NCBI RefSeq assembly: GCF_023343835.1
Contig: NC_064436.1
Coordinates: 55,651,883-55,715,882 of the forward strand
DNA length: 64,000 nucleotides
Direction: 5' to 3'
Origin: Lagopus muta
Lineage: Eukaryota > Chordata > Aves > Galliformes > Phasianidae
This document shows positions 48,961 to 61,662 of this stretch, one piece after another. Both the position numbers and the translations under genes were made by a program. Numbering within the stretch: the first letter of the stretch is position 1; each line of letters opens with the position of its first letter. The notes under the pieces were generated by a model that was not told where the DNA came from, did not search any database, and saw nothing but the letters and a program-made list of their open reading frames with translations.

Positions 48961-51900
48961 AAACATTCATCTGGTCCTCTTTACATCATACAGGTCATCC
49001 ATTTATGCAAGCAGATTTTTTTGTTTAACTGGAAAATATTGTCTTTAATTCCATAGGGAAGTTTTTTTTGTTTTGTTTTGTTTTTTAAATCTTTTGACAA
49101 TACTCTCTGAAGAGTGGTGTGATTGTATCACTTTTGTCTGGCTCATCTTTCCGAAATGGCTTTTACCTACCAGAACTGTTCATGGTGTGTCTGAGTTGTG
49201 CATCCGAGGATAAGGCTGAAAGAGTTTTCCACCTGCAGTAAACAGAATATGAATAAAAAGCAACAGACTATTGAATGCTATGTAAATTATTCACAAGATT
49301 TAAGATGATTGGTTATGTCTTACATGAATCAATATGGTCTTAATTACACTTGCTAGAAATAAAACACATTTTTTTACTAAAGGATCAAGGAGCCAAATTT
49401 GAAGATAGCAGTCTTTTTGCATGTTTCCTGCCTTCTGTCACAACAGATCAATCCATCATTCAATGCATGATGTGCGTTACTCTTTTAACAGTAATGTTAG
49501 TTTTCTTTAGGGCACTGTCATAACAAATACACAATAAAGCATAAATGTGATGTCTTTATATCCTTAGCAGCAGAGGTGTGAGATTGCCTACATTAGCAAC
49601 TGCCCTTGAGCTAAACAAGATGCCTAAAATTTGAGATCTGTAGAAGATTTTTACCATTGTTCTTGGGGTTAAGAATTTGTAGATAACTGATGCCAACATT
49701 TACTATGTAGCTTGGTTTTGGGGGATTTTGTTCCACTTCTAAAAGACTGTTTTGACAACATAGATTTGTCTATGGGTAAAATTGTTTGAAGATGGGCAGA
49801 ATGTAACTTGTCATATTTGAAAACACCTATGAATTCAAGATTATCTCTGAAAGTGTTATTTAAAAAACATTAGGGAATTGACAAGCAGTTACTTGGAGTA
49901 AAACAGCACAGTCCTTTCAATGTCAATGCCACACTGATTTATACCATATGAGGATCTGCTCATAATAAGATCTATTTAAAAATTAAATATTTATACAACT
50001 AAGATACTACAGAAATTTTAAAAGACTTTTCTTAATCTTGCCAGTAAAATTTTTTTGTGGTTACTACTATGTTTCTATCATGCTGTACTTTCAACTGAGC
50101 TATTACCCCCCAGTTTGCTGAAGGCCATTAAATCTCTGTATTTGTGAATGACTGTGTTGGACATATTAGTTTGAATGAAAAGCTTTTTCTTCCTAAAAGC
50201 TTTAAAGTTAACAAAAGATAATTACCCTGGAATTAAATATACAAGTGATAAATAGAAGGAAAGGCTTGTTAACAACTAACATCTGAAAAATGAAAATAAT
50301 TCTCTACCAAAAGAAAAAAAAAAAAAAAAACAAAGCAGGCATTTCAATGCAGTTGGGTCCAGCAGAAAGCTCTTCATAAATCCAATGAGTTCTCTCTCTG
50401 AATAGTTCCTGGGAGCCAACTTCTGTAGACTGCTTTTCCCAGACAGTTTTGTTTATTTATTGGCATCTCCCTTTAAGTCAATGGCATATTCTGTTGAAGT
50501 CCTTGTATGTAAGCTGAAGATACTTTAATTAAAAGCTGTAAATTAAGGTCATCGTTTTGAGGATTTCTAAGCATAGTCTCATACCCTGGATCATGTACAC
50601 CTCAAGAAACATGTGATTCAGTAACTTCTGTATTTTGTAAGTTCTTTCTGCTGATCTATAGTCCAGATGTTCCACTAGAAGTTATCTGGAAGCCAATATT
50701 CTGTTTGGAAACAATTCTTTAACTACAAAATAATGAGTTGACTCATCCGCCTGGAATAATGAAAATAATTCCCCCCTCCTCCATGAGTACAGCTCAGCTT
50801 AGTTCACTGATTTAACAGACAGAAAATGCAAGTTTCCTGAACTTTCATTGTCATCTGATTTCGCAAGTACTTAGTACTCACTGCCTGTTCAGACAGTTGT
50901 CCAAGTGTTACTAAAAATGTCTTAAGTTTCTCTACACAGATAAGTATACGAAGTTTGAATTTCAGCTAAAAAAGTTAAAAGATGTTTGAGCACCACTGGA
51001 ATGTCAGCTGCTTATTCAGTGCTTTTGTTTATAGCAAACATGCATAAGGAGTTTTCCACTGCAGTCTAGGGTACACATTTTCATGCTTGATTTGACTGTA
51101 GATGAGCTGCACATCTGGAGATGTTGAGCTTTGATTTTTGTATGAGCTGAATGAGTTGACTAAATGGTCATGCACTTTTAAATGGTCTTTTAGGACAGAA
51201 TATGTAGTATAGCCACCTTAACAAAATTATAACCGAACACTTCTGCATTCTAGATAAATCTCCCCTTTACAATATAGACTATGATCATTGTTATTCTGAA
51301 TTTCCAGATGTTTTATTTGGCATGAGTTCATTTCAAAAACTTTTTCAGTACAAATATCGCTAATTTAAACCATCCAAATCCAATAATTATAGATACTTCT
51401 GGAATCAGGATGAATTTCCCACAGTAACATCAGTGTGCTCAAACATGCTCACTTACATAGAAAAATAAGTAACTGTTGATCCATAAACACAAAAGTTACA
51501 ATAAGCCCTGTAAGACCCCCTCCACAGATAAAACAGTAAGCTTTTGAATACAACCACTAAAACTACTATCTAAAGATATCAAACAGAGAAACATTAGAAA
51601 ATCATGTCTATATATATATATATCCATATTTTTTTTACTATTTTTCCTTATCTTAAATGAAGTAGAGTTCAGGATAAAAGTTGATTAAAAGTGTTTGAAG
51701 TGTTATATACAGCAGTACTTTTGGTAAAGGGCATCTTTTGAACATCTTAAAAGATAACTGACGTTTGGTTAACACCTCAAGTACATAGTCAAACATCAAT
51801 TTGGGGAACATGTATCTACATTTACTGCACTATTATGACATCTTATCCTTAATATTTTTTCCACCAATAATTAATCTATTAAATTATTTTCTGTTACTAA

Positions 51901-52709
51901 AGAAAGAACGAAAAAATATGCTAACAAAATTGGATGATACATGGATGAATATAAATCTGCGAGAAGCTAATTTTACATTATGGCCACAAAGGTGTATGAT
52001 TTTTTATGACTTTGAATTATTCATATGTGCACAGAAAAAAACACATCCAGAAGTCTATATATGTTCTGTAGTATGGCTTATCTGATTATAATACTACATT
52101 ATTTCATAATGACTTTAGTCATTCCCATGCCACAGGAACGTGTCAAATTTCTGAAGTAATGATGAATGGCAACTTCTAAGCTAGTTTTAATGGCCTTAGG
52201 AGTCCCTAAGAGTAGCATCTGTTGATGAGACAAGACAATATTTAAAAAAAAAACCCTCAACATGCATCAACCAAATGACGCAGTAGCAGCTAGAAGCATA
52301 ACAGATTCATTTGCAACAAGACCATGCACAATTAGGCAAATACAAGTTATAAATGAAATGGAGTCTTGGGATTTGTCCTGAAAGATACTGCAGCTGAACT
52401 TTGACATAAAACATCCAGGAAAGTATTTCAACAATGCTCACCCAGAAAGAAAAAGCCCTCACCAACCACACTGAGTTATATCCCAGGGAACAGAACCACA
52501 CCATTCTCTCTGACTTCAGCTGTCATGATTGCTGACTAGGCAACAGGTGTTGTTCCTTAGAGGAAAGAATCAGAGTTCCAAGTAAAAGGGAGAAAAGGAG
52601 ATTTTGTATGGGAAGTCCAGCTGATGAAGAAAAGACTGTGCAGGTAGGAAGAATTCTCTAGCAAGTACATAACAGCCAGAAGAACTTTTCAAAAGACTAG
52701 TATTAAATC
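48961..52709. other. Unrecognised AT-rich sequence
   Basis: No gene recognised. The first part (48961-49040) may extend the retroviral remnant. Contains T/G-rich and A-rich runs at 49063-49087 and 50313-50330. Confidence 0.5.
51608..51623. repeat. (TA)n microsatellite
   Basis: About eight TA units. Confidence 0.85.
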
Positions 52710-52724
52710 TGCACAGGGTATGTG

Positions 52725-53044
52725 TAATCAATGAATACACAGATGTTATAGCTACAAAATTAACAAGAGAGTTTGGCTGAGTAGGTTATAATAACAAAAG
52801 AGAATAGATAGAGTGCTTACCCTTATCCTACACTCACTGCCAAACTCCAAAGGAGGGATCTCCAGAAAGGGATCCTTCCCTACTAGTAGAGTGCTCTTAA
52901 ATGGGTCTAGGAGATGTGCACCCAGGCTCCACCCCTTCTGGCAGTAGAGGAGAATTGCCATCACCTGTGCTCCCATGGCTGACTCATTGCTTGCCTCAGG
53001 TGATCAATCAGAGGTTCAGGCCTTGATTCAACAGTTCCCATACA
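52725..53044 (-). mobile_element. LTR-like repeat, copy B (possible solo LTR)
   Basis: This is the partner of the block at 21905-22225, in the same orientation and with almost the same length. It may extend left to a TG at about 52710 (TGCACAGGGTATG), giving a TG...CA element with the right end at CCCATACA. That would suit an LTR, but copy A is not recognisably similar over these extra 15 bases. The minus-strand frame at 52752-52976 lies inside the repeat and is probably not a gene. I could not see a target-site duplication. Confidence 0.55.
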
Positions 53045-55789
53045 GGCTAGAAAAAAAATAATGTTTAGAGGAAGATATCTCACTAAGATTGCTTTTGTGT
53101 TGCTGGATATAAAAAAAATGCCATCTTAAAATAGGTGCTGAATCTGAGAAAACATAAAGACATCCAGATTTACTACAGGATTCTGTTGAGACTGTATACA
53201 GAGAAGTTGTTCAAACTTTCCTAAAATGCCCCCAAGTACTAGAATATTTACAGAATGATTACAGTTTAAGAGCTTTACTGAGCTGATATTTCTCTCTTCT
53301 GTTTTTTTTTCATATCATCCATAATACTTGTCAACATTTAAACTTTTATGGCCTTAAAATGTGGAATAGCTTGGGGCAGAATTAATTCAATCATAACACT
53401 TTTATACTGAAGCAAATCACCAGTAAAATTAACACCCATTAAAACAAAAAATGTTTAAAACCTAATATCTCATTGCAAAACTGTCCATTTAGTGAAACCA
53501 AATTAAAATGCAATTAGCTTTATAAGTGATGTATATAATATCTAGGAAGGTCAATTGCTCTGTACTTCACAGCTCTAATTTGTTTTGAGATTAGCTAGTA
53601 TAAAAGAATTTGGAATGGCTTTTAAAGTTTTTATTTTCGGGGAGTATTTCTTCCTGTATGTTGCCTTCGCATAAGTATTATTACTATGAAAGAGAAGCTG
53701 AATAATTAGTTGTGAATACTTTTTTGTTTGTCTGCTTTTGATAATAGCTCTGAACAATAGTTTGCAGTAATAAACATCCCCATATAAAGAAACTCCACAT
53801 ATTCAAAGATTACAAAGACATCCAACCAAAACCTAAATATCTATCAAAGGGACATTAGACATCTGTTTAATGGTATGAAGAATTACTCCTCTCTAAGTAG
53901 CTATTTCTCTTCTATGACCTGTGGAAGATAAGGACAGTGAGCTGAGATGAATGTTGAGGTTCTACTTTTATTAAATTATTTGATTAGATGAATCTTCACT
54001 AACTGTATGTAGTGATTTAATTTGAAGAAAAATGTTTATCATATTGTAAATCCTTTGTGCTAACTCTTGGTAGAGAAAAGATCAATTTCAAACGTTTTTA
54101 TATTGTTATAAGATGAAAAAAATCTGTGCCAAAATAATTTGCTTCTGCTATATGTTACTCAACAAATTATGAACCAGCATGAGCTGGAAAATAAATTCTC
54201 AGCTAGTGCTTTTATGACTCTTAAATGTAAATTATTTAACATCCTTATTCATCTGCTCTTCGTGCTACCAGGTTTTGTTTCTCTTTAGTTACTAGTGAAC
54301 TAAAAAGGTCTCCTTCCACAGGATATGCATATTTGATCTTGCCACTTCTGTACTATGTAAGGAAAAATGTTCCAAACTGTCTGCGTTTTCTGTATTTATT
54401 TAAATACCACATCCCTCCATATATTGATCAATTATTTTATAATTACTCTTGATCCCATTATGCTAAACATACTTTATCATTTAGCTGCAATTCAATTGGA
54501 CTTTATCTTCGATACCTCATACATTCCAATATATGTTTTTCTTTCTTTTTCATTTTCATGAATATATCTCTATTGTTCTTTGTTTTTTCCACCAACTGCC
54601 TTCACTTCACTTAAAACCCAAAGAGCTTTTAACCAAAGTTACCTTTGTTTTTGATTGTTTTACAATATTTGATTAATATAAACTACGAAGAGATTTAGAA
54701 TATAAATTACAAATAGGTTTTTTTTTGGTAATAAGTTTTCTTGTTTCTTGTGGAATGACCATAGATATGACATTTTATTTACATTTATAAATTACATCAA
54801 AGGTTTAGTTGCTATCAGGTAACTATGATTTTCATTTATTTAATAAAGAGAAAATTGGTGTATTTTCTGACTTCTTTGCTCATTTGTATCAAAGAAATAT
54901 CAGGGGAAAATTACCCTCTGGCCTTATTTCTAGTAAATTACAATTACCGAGCAAACCAGACATAGTCAAGCTTGGAAGAATTTAAATACCTGTTGTTTTG
55001 AAAGTGGTTTTTTTTTTCTTTTGACATTTTGGACAAGCTGTTTGGTAGTTTGAGAATAGGTATCACTTCACACCTTAACATATTTCTGTACAGAATGAAT
55101 ATACCTGTGTAAAACCATTGTAAAAGCTTGATGTTTGAATGTTTACATACGCTTATGATAATCATGATAAAAGTATCTAAGGAAATGAGGTTTTATGGGT
55201 GTATTAATACATACATATATATATAATTGCCTTTTAACTTAAGTCATATGCCTGAGCTCTATCTTGTCTCATATCCAATGCATCTGGGTGGAAGCCCAGG
55301 CTCAACCATGGGTTCTGGACGTGCTCTGGAGCATGATGAGGGAGACAGCATGTGCTCCAGCTGTCTTGGGCATGTGCTTTATGCTTCCACTCTGAGCAGC
55401 AGGAACATGCATGAGCAGGTACAATCAGTTATTCAATGTGTGCTCTCCATCACTCTTGGCAGTGATGTCAGACATCTGGCTCTCACTCCCTGGCTCATGG
55501 TCTGTGTACAATGCATAAGACTAGATAGTTTTGTGTTATTTGCTGGTGGGTTTGGTGTGTGTACCCTCTTCTTATTCTGATCTGCACAAAGATGCAACAT
55601 CTGTAGTCTTTATATACCCTATGAAGTGGAAAACTTTGCAGAAAACTATGATCTTAAGTGAATATTACCTAAAGTGAATATCACCTTTGCATAGATAACT
55701 ATATTTGTGAAAGCATACCTACAGTGAAGAAATCCAATGATTTCTATAGCCTTTTGTTTATTCTGCCATTGATCTTCTTCAATATGAAC
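53045..55789. other. Unrecognised sequence
   Basis: No gene recognised. A plus frame at 55227-55580 (117 codons) lies in locally GC-richer sequence with several CTGGCTC/CATGAGCAGG-type words, but its translation matches no family I know. Confidence 0.5.
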
Positions 55790-56078
55790 AAGTAGTAGCA
55801 GGTATCAAATAGGACAAGGGGGAATGGTTTTACACTGAGACAGGGGAGATTTAGGTTGGTTATTAGAAGGAAGTTTTTCACACAGAGGATGGTGTCACAC
55901 TGGAACAGGTTACTCAGAGAGCTTGTGGATGCCCCATCCCTAGGGGCATTTAAGGCCAAGCTGGATGTGGCCCTGGGCAACCTGGTCTGGTGCTTGGTGA
56001 CCCTGCACATATCAGGGGGGTTGAAACAAGATAATTTTTGAGGTCTTTTTTAACTCAGACCACTCTATGATTCTATGA
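55790..56078 (+). mobile_element. CR1 LINE 3' end
   Basis: GGGGAGATTTAGGTTGGTTA, GGAAGTTTTTCACACAGAGG, CACACTGGAACAGGTTACTC, GATGCCCCATCCCTAGGGGC and CTGGATGTGGCCCTGGGCAAC are CR1 tail blocks. The end, CTATGATTCTATGA, is the CR1 terminal repeat. This is the same CR1 subfamily type as the copy that begins 180 bp downstream (compare 57540-57768). It is 5' truncated and non-coding; the antisense frame at 55744-56010 is a shadow. Confidence 0.93.
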
Positions 56079-56261
56079 AATACATTTCTTTGTAATCTTC
56101 AGTTAGTAAAAAAGTAAGTCAAGAGTGTGGCTTAGCTGTATTTTAAGAGAAACAACCCATTACAAATGTTCTTTTTGTGCTTGTCACAAATGTCACAAAT
56201 TTCACAGCTTGTGTCAGTGGTGGTATGAACCACAACTCCAGAAGAAGACTGTTATCTTAAG

Positions 56262-57768
56262 CAGATCAGAAGTTCTGAAGGAGCTGGCTGAGGTGGTTGC
56301 CGAGCCGCTCTCCATCATATTTGAAAAGTCGTGGCTGTCAGGTGAGGTCCCAGATGACTGGAGGGAGGGTCACATCACTCCCATTTACAAGAAAGGGAGC
56401 AAGGAGGACCCCAGGAACTACAGGCCGGTGAGTCTCACCTCTGTGCCTGGGAAGATCATGGAACAGATCATCCTGGATGACATGCTTGATCACATGAGGA
56501 ATGGGCGTGTGATCCGAGACAGCCAGCATGGCTTCAACAAAAGAAAATCATGCTTGACCAATCTGGTGGCCTTCTATGATGGAGTGATGGCATTGGTGGA
56601 CAAGGGAAAGGTGGCCAATGTGATTTACCTGGACTTGAGCAAGGCCTTTGACATGGTCCGCCACCACATCCTTATCTATAAATTGGAGGAATGTGGATTT
56701 GATGGGTGGACCACTCAATGGATAAGAAACTGGTTGAAAGACCGTAGACAGAGTGGTCATCAATGGCTCTATGTCCAGGTGGAGGCTGGTAATGAGCGGC
56801 ATCCCCCAGGGGTCTGTCTTGGGGCCGGTGCTCTTTAACATCTTTATCAATGACATTCATGACAGAATCAAATGCACCCTCAGCAAGTTTGCTGACGACA
56901 TCAACCTGAGTGGTGCGTTTGACACAGTTGAAGGAAGGGATGCCATTCAGAGGGACTTCAGGAGGCTAGAAAGGTGGGCCCAGGTGAACCTGATGAGGTT
57001 CAACACAGCAAAGTGCAGAGTTTTGCACTTGGGCCAGAGGAATCCCAGTCATCCATACAGACTGGAAGGAGCAGTCCTTGAGAGCAGCCCTGCAGAGAAG
57101 GACCTGGGGGTCTTGATAGATGAAAAACTTAACATGAGCCAGCAGTGTGCCCTTGCGGCTCGGAAGGCAAATTGTATCCTAGGCTCCATCAAAAGAAGGG
57201 TGGCCAACAGGGACAGGGAGGTGATTGTCCTCCTCTACTCTGCTCTTGTGAGGCCCCATCTGGAGTACTGTGTCCAAGTGTGGAGCCCCCAGTACAAGAA
57301 AGATGGGGAGCTGTGGGAGAAGGTCCAGAGGAGGGCCACGAAGATGGTCAGGGAACTGGAGCACCTCCCCTATGAAGACAGGCTGAGGGAGCTGGGCTTG
57401 TTCAGCCTGGAGAAAAGAAGGCTGCGAGGTAACCTCATTGCAGAATTTCAAAACCTAAAATGAGCCCACAAAGAGGAGGGGAATCAACTCTTTGAAAGGG
57501 TTGATAACTGCAGGACAAGAGGAAATGGTTTTAAGTTGAGGGAGGGGAGATTTAGGTTAGATATTAGGAGGAAGTTTTTCACACAGAGGGTGATGGTTGC
57601 CCAAGGAGATTGTGGATGCCCCATCCCTGGAGGCATTCACGGCCAGATTGGATATGGCTATGGGCAGCCTTGTCTGGTGGTTGGCAACCCTGCACATAGC
57701 AGGGGGCCTGAAACAAGATGATCATTATGGTCCTTTTCAACCCTGGCCATTCTATGATACTGTGATTC
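56262..57768 (+). mobile_element. CR1 LINE, 1.5-kb 5'-truncated copy
   Basis: This is the longest CR1 in the window. It starts inside ORF2 ahead of the reverse transcriptase domain (GAGCTGGCTGAGGTGGTTGC) and runs through the end of ORF2 and the 3' UTR to the terminal CTATGATACTGTGAT. It is GC-richer than its flanks. The missing part is ORF1 and the apurinic/apyrimidinic endonuclease half of ORF2, so it cannot retrotranspose. It lies head to tail behind another CR1 3' end of the same type. Confidence 0.95.
56266..57463 (+). pseudogene. CR1 ORF2 reverse transcriptase, 5' truncated and frameshifted
   Basis: In an active CR1, ORF2 encodes an endonuclease and a reverse transcriptase that copy the element's RNA at the target site. 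Here only the reverse transcriptase and C-terminal part remain. The first frame (to about 56750) includes [18 protein letters not shown] and motif A DLSKAFD (56632-56652). The second frame (from 56753) holds motif [12 protein letters not shown] (56795-56827), motif C FADD (56888-56899) and the conserved [13 protein letters not shown] segment. It runs to a stop at 57461-57463. A net +1 shift, equivalent to two missing bases, lies between about 56745 and 56756. Apart from this shift I see no other break, and the catalytic Asp residues are present, so the copy is fairly young for an avian CR1. It lacks the 5' half, so it is a pseudogene. Confidence 0.9.
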
Positions 57769-58652
57769 AAATTTTTATTTCAGTTTACTTATATTCTCAG
57801 AAAATAGCTTCATGATTGTTTTACTTGATGATAAGTTTGTAAGAGCCTTTGCAGTCTCTGCAAATCAAAGCGGAACAAAAGGTTCACAGAGAACCTCTTT
57901 GACAGTTATACTCCCTTATTGATTGATTTAGCATGTGGTCTCTTCACTTAGGCAGTTATTACTAGGACATCCTATTGTGCTATTATTTTGTTAGATTGGC
58001 TTCTTAAAGCACAGAAAAAGACCAACTCTTCAGTAGGTAAATTTGGTGAAAGAAAATAAACGGTTAAAAACATGTGCACACACTACCTGGGTGAAAATCC
58101 TGATAATTTTCATGAACAGTAAATCCTAGTTCTTCAGGAGTACTATTCAAAAAATGAAGTTTTCCCTACAGTAGATAAATACAAAAAGGTCACATAAGTT
58201 TTTCTCTTAAAATTATTGTGGCTGTTGATTATTATACATTGATATTGAAATAAAGTTTGGATGGCATTGCAGTAATTCAGAAAGAAAATGCGTTTTAATC
58301 AATGCACTTTAATCTTTACGACCTATGGAGCTGAGATAAGATAAAATAAAGCATTTGTTACGATACTTCTCTGTAAACGTATATATGATGGAAAATATTA
58401 TTAGAATTAGAAAGGACATCAGCTAAAAATGTATTCATGTAGCTGATCAGTGCTCATGAAGTGCAATTAAAATTTATAGTATGACCTGACTGGATAGATT
58501 AGGACAGGGTACATGCATGAAAATTTAATGGAATGTTTAATTAGGGTTTTTTTCAGTGCTGATTTTTTTTTGTTTTGGTTTTGCTTTTAATGATATTTTT
58601 CATCTATTCTGGAAAAGTCTGGCAGCAAATTCAACATACAGAGTTCAAAAAG
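57769..58652. other. Unrecognised AT-rich sequence
   Basis: No gene or repeat recognised between the CR1 and the mariner relic. Confidence 0.55.
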
Positions 58653-59477
58653 TCAGGCTGGTATAAACGTGTAGCAGAATTTCCTAATATATTGGATATA
58701 TATTGGATATTGGAGGTATGGCAGTAGAGGTTGAATCTTCTTACCAATATTCCATTTTGTTTCTGTGTGCCAGATGGCAGCAGAGGGACAGTCTGACAAA
58801 ATGATGTCTGACGTGGAAGTGTGAATGGAGAAAAAGTGTGTCATTGAATTCTTCCATGTGGAAAAAATTGCACCCACTGACATTCATCGATGCTAGCTGA
58901 ATGTTTACGGAGACCAAACAGTGGATGTGAGCACACTAAGGCAGTGGGTGGTGCGTGATGTGCACTGACTTTTGGGATAGTAAATATGTTATCCTTATGG
59001 GTATCCTGAAACTCAGACAAACCGTCAACTCTGACCGCTTCATCACAAGGCTAAGTAACATGAAGACTCCAACTTCCAGAGACTGACCAGAGAAGAAGAC
59101 AGTCTTTCTCTTGCATATTGCCAGTCTTGACTAGGCTGTTCTAGGACACCCTCTGTATAGTCTGAATTTAGTGCTTTTTGAATTTCATCTGTTCAGGACG
59201 ATGAAAGACAGACAGAATGGGTGACATTTTCCTAGAACACTACCATCATGACAGCTGTAAAACAGTGGATCATCTCTGCTGGTGCAAATTTTTACAAGTG
59301 TGGCGTGCAGACACTTGTTCATCACTGACAAAAATGCATAGCTAATGGTGGTGACTATGTTGAAAAGTAATATTTTGTAGCTGAGAATTTACTGTATCAA
59401 ATAGTGTTATTGTGCTCTTTGTAACTATTGTACAATTCCATGGAAACGAATAGGAGGCATTATTTTCAGTTCGAGCT
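58653..59477 (+). mobile_element. Mariner relic with transposase remains (Galluhop-like)
   Basis: About 825 bp of a DD34D mariner in the opposite orientation to the copy at 33.4 kb. The transposase start lies at 58774-58805 (ATGGCAGCAGAGGGACAGTC). It is followed by the helix-turn-helix region (CATCGATGCTAGCTGAATG, then CAGTGGATGTGAGCAC). A late block at about 59146-59194 reads HPLYSLNLVLFEFHLF. This fits the 'HPPYSPDLAPSDFHLF' segment that carries the third catalytic Asp in mariners, and the Asp there is changed to Glu or lost. The 3' end is GGAGGCATTATTTTCAGTTCG. The 5' terminal repeat near 58653-58690 is very decayed. Many stops and shifts break the frame; it makes no transposase. The full-length family is about 1.2-1.3 kb, so sequence is also missing. 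Confidence 0.82.
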
Positions 59478-61641
59478 ACATACCATTATGTGCTATAATA
59501 TGAATTAGTTTTAGCATCTATTTCACACAACTCAGTGGGTACAGGCTACTAATTTAATTTCTATTGCATTGTGTTCACAGTGTATCAGTTCAGAATTACA
59601 TTATTTTCCTTTTGTCCATTATCTGTTTCCTCACCTTTCGCAATACTTTTCAGAAAAGAATATATAACCATGAAAAAGTGATATTAATGCAGTGTCCATC
59701 ACTACCACACCTTGTGTCAAAACACTGAAGACCAAATCTTTTTTATCTATGTATTCCCACTGACGCTTTTATTATCAGCCAGCTTTCTATTCTACAAGAG
59801 ATCAATGCCAGCTCCCAATGATTCCTTAAAACAGGTCATCCATGAGGATTGCTGCAGTAAAGATCCTGCTGTCTATCTTCCTTGTCTATCTCTCTCCTTG
59901 CTTTTGCTTTGCAGATGGCTCTTATTCTTAAGTGCAGCAGCTGTATACTAAATTGGAAGCCAGTAAATAAAAACAACTTGATGTACACACCTTCACTTCC
60001 TGTATGATTTAATTTAATAAAGATGGACAGGAAGGAAGGAGAGATACAAAGGAGAGCTTTGTGAAAAAGTATACAGTAAATATAGCTGATGTGTATAGCT
60101 AATGCTAATACCATGAATCAAATGAAATAGATGTCGTTAATTGCAGCAAGTGTAAGAATGACATTCAGGACTTTCAGTGTGCTAGAACTTCTCATAAAAC
60201 TCTAGTTCTAAGAGAGAAACCAGGGCAAATAATATAAATAGAGCATAACTAAAAAAATCCGTCATGTTAATATGCCAAGAATCTTCTACAGGGCCATTTC
60301 CCTTGGTGAAGAGATCATAATCAATGTAATTTATAATTCAATTTTACTTCTTTTACACTGTGAAAGACTTTTTAAAACAAAAAGTAAGGCATACAGTTGT
60401 TGTGTGTTTTTTTAAAAAACAGTGACCAGAAAGAAAATAAGGGAGAAAGAGAGAAGAATCGTTTATCATACTTCTTGCATCACAACCATTGCTCTTCCAA
60501 GATTTTGTCCTATTTCTGACCATTTATTCCTCTAGACAGATATACAAAGTACTGATATCCTGAGATATACAAGATTACCAGATCTTACACAACAGTTGTT
60601 GAGGTTCACATCCAAGACTCATTTCCAGCATTCTAATACTTACTGCAAATGAATAACACAGGCATGTGCACAGCCTAGATTTCAAATATTACATCTAAAT
60701 ATCTTCAGCCTACAATGCTAACAAACAGACCCAAGTTGCATGTGTCTCTGAAATTTGATGTTGCCTTCATTTCTTGGTGTGCTTTTATTCAAAATGCATT
60801 GTTACACTACTATAATAAAGCAATAGACAAAAGATATTTAGGAATTAGAACAAATGGAAACCTGCAAATAATCAAAGCAATCAGCGTACCAAACTGATCA
60901 ATGGAGCTTACTTATTGATACTTTTTTTTAATAACAAAAGCAGCAAGGAATATCTCCATGTAAGAGTCCAAAACCAGGATAAATAACTGCTTACATTTAT
61001 TTGCTCAATACAATGCAGTACAAAATAATCCTGTTTTTGTCTTTGAGAAGATTAGTTGAAGAACTGCTGTCAAATGACACAAAGCATGTATGGATCTCTT
61101 TTGAATTTTTAGCTTTACAGTGACTTAAGGGTACCTAGCAAACGCCTGGCTTTTAAAATTGCTTATTTCAAATTCTGTGCACATGACCGTGTGTAAAAAT
61201 TTTGCTAAATTGTTAACAAGAGAGTTGTTATCAGGTAGAATTAGGTTATATCGATATTAAAATATAGAAATATGTGTTTGTTTGTTTTTTAATGGCTTTC
61301 TTTTTCCTGAAGAAATGTCAAAATAAATGGGGAGGGACCTATGTTTTCAACTGAAAACAAAGCTTCAGAAGGTCAGAATGGGCCACTTCGGTGATAGTGT
61401 TACCAAATCGGCTGTTTTCTTAAATGATTATTAAGATTTAATTTTTTTTTCCATTTTTTTCCATGTAAGATACTGTAAAGGATATAATGTGAACATGTGT
61501 AAGAAACCACCCTTCCTTCACAAAGCCCAGAACAATAATTCTTATTCTGCTTTCCCATTTCTCTGAAGAACATTGCCAGCCATTGGAAGTGTGAGATCAG
61601 CAAGCAGTATGTCACTTCAGTTGAAAATACTAATAAAAATT

Positions 61642-61662
61642 AAAAAAAAAAAAAAAAAAAAA
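61642..61662. repeat. Poly-A tract
   Basis: About 21 uninterrupted A. Confidence 0.95.

Noticed and set aside
56338..56860. Minus-strand frames across the CR1 ORF2
   Set aside because: They are antisense shadows of the reverse transcriptase coding strand.
58653..58883. 76-codon minus frame
   Set aside because: It is antisense to the mariner transposase start and has no independent support.
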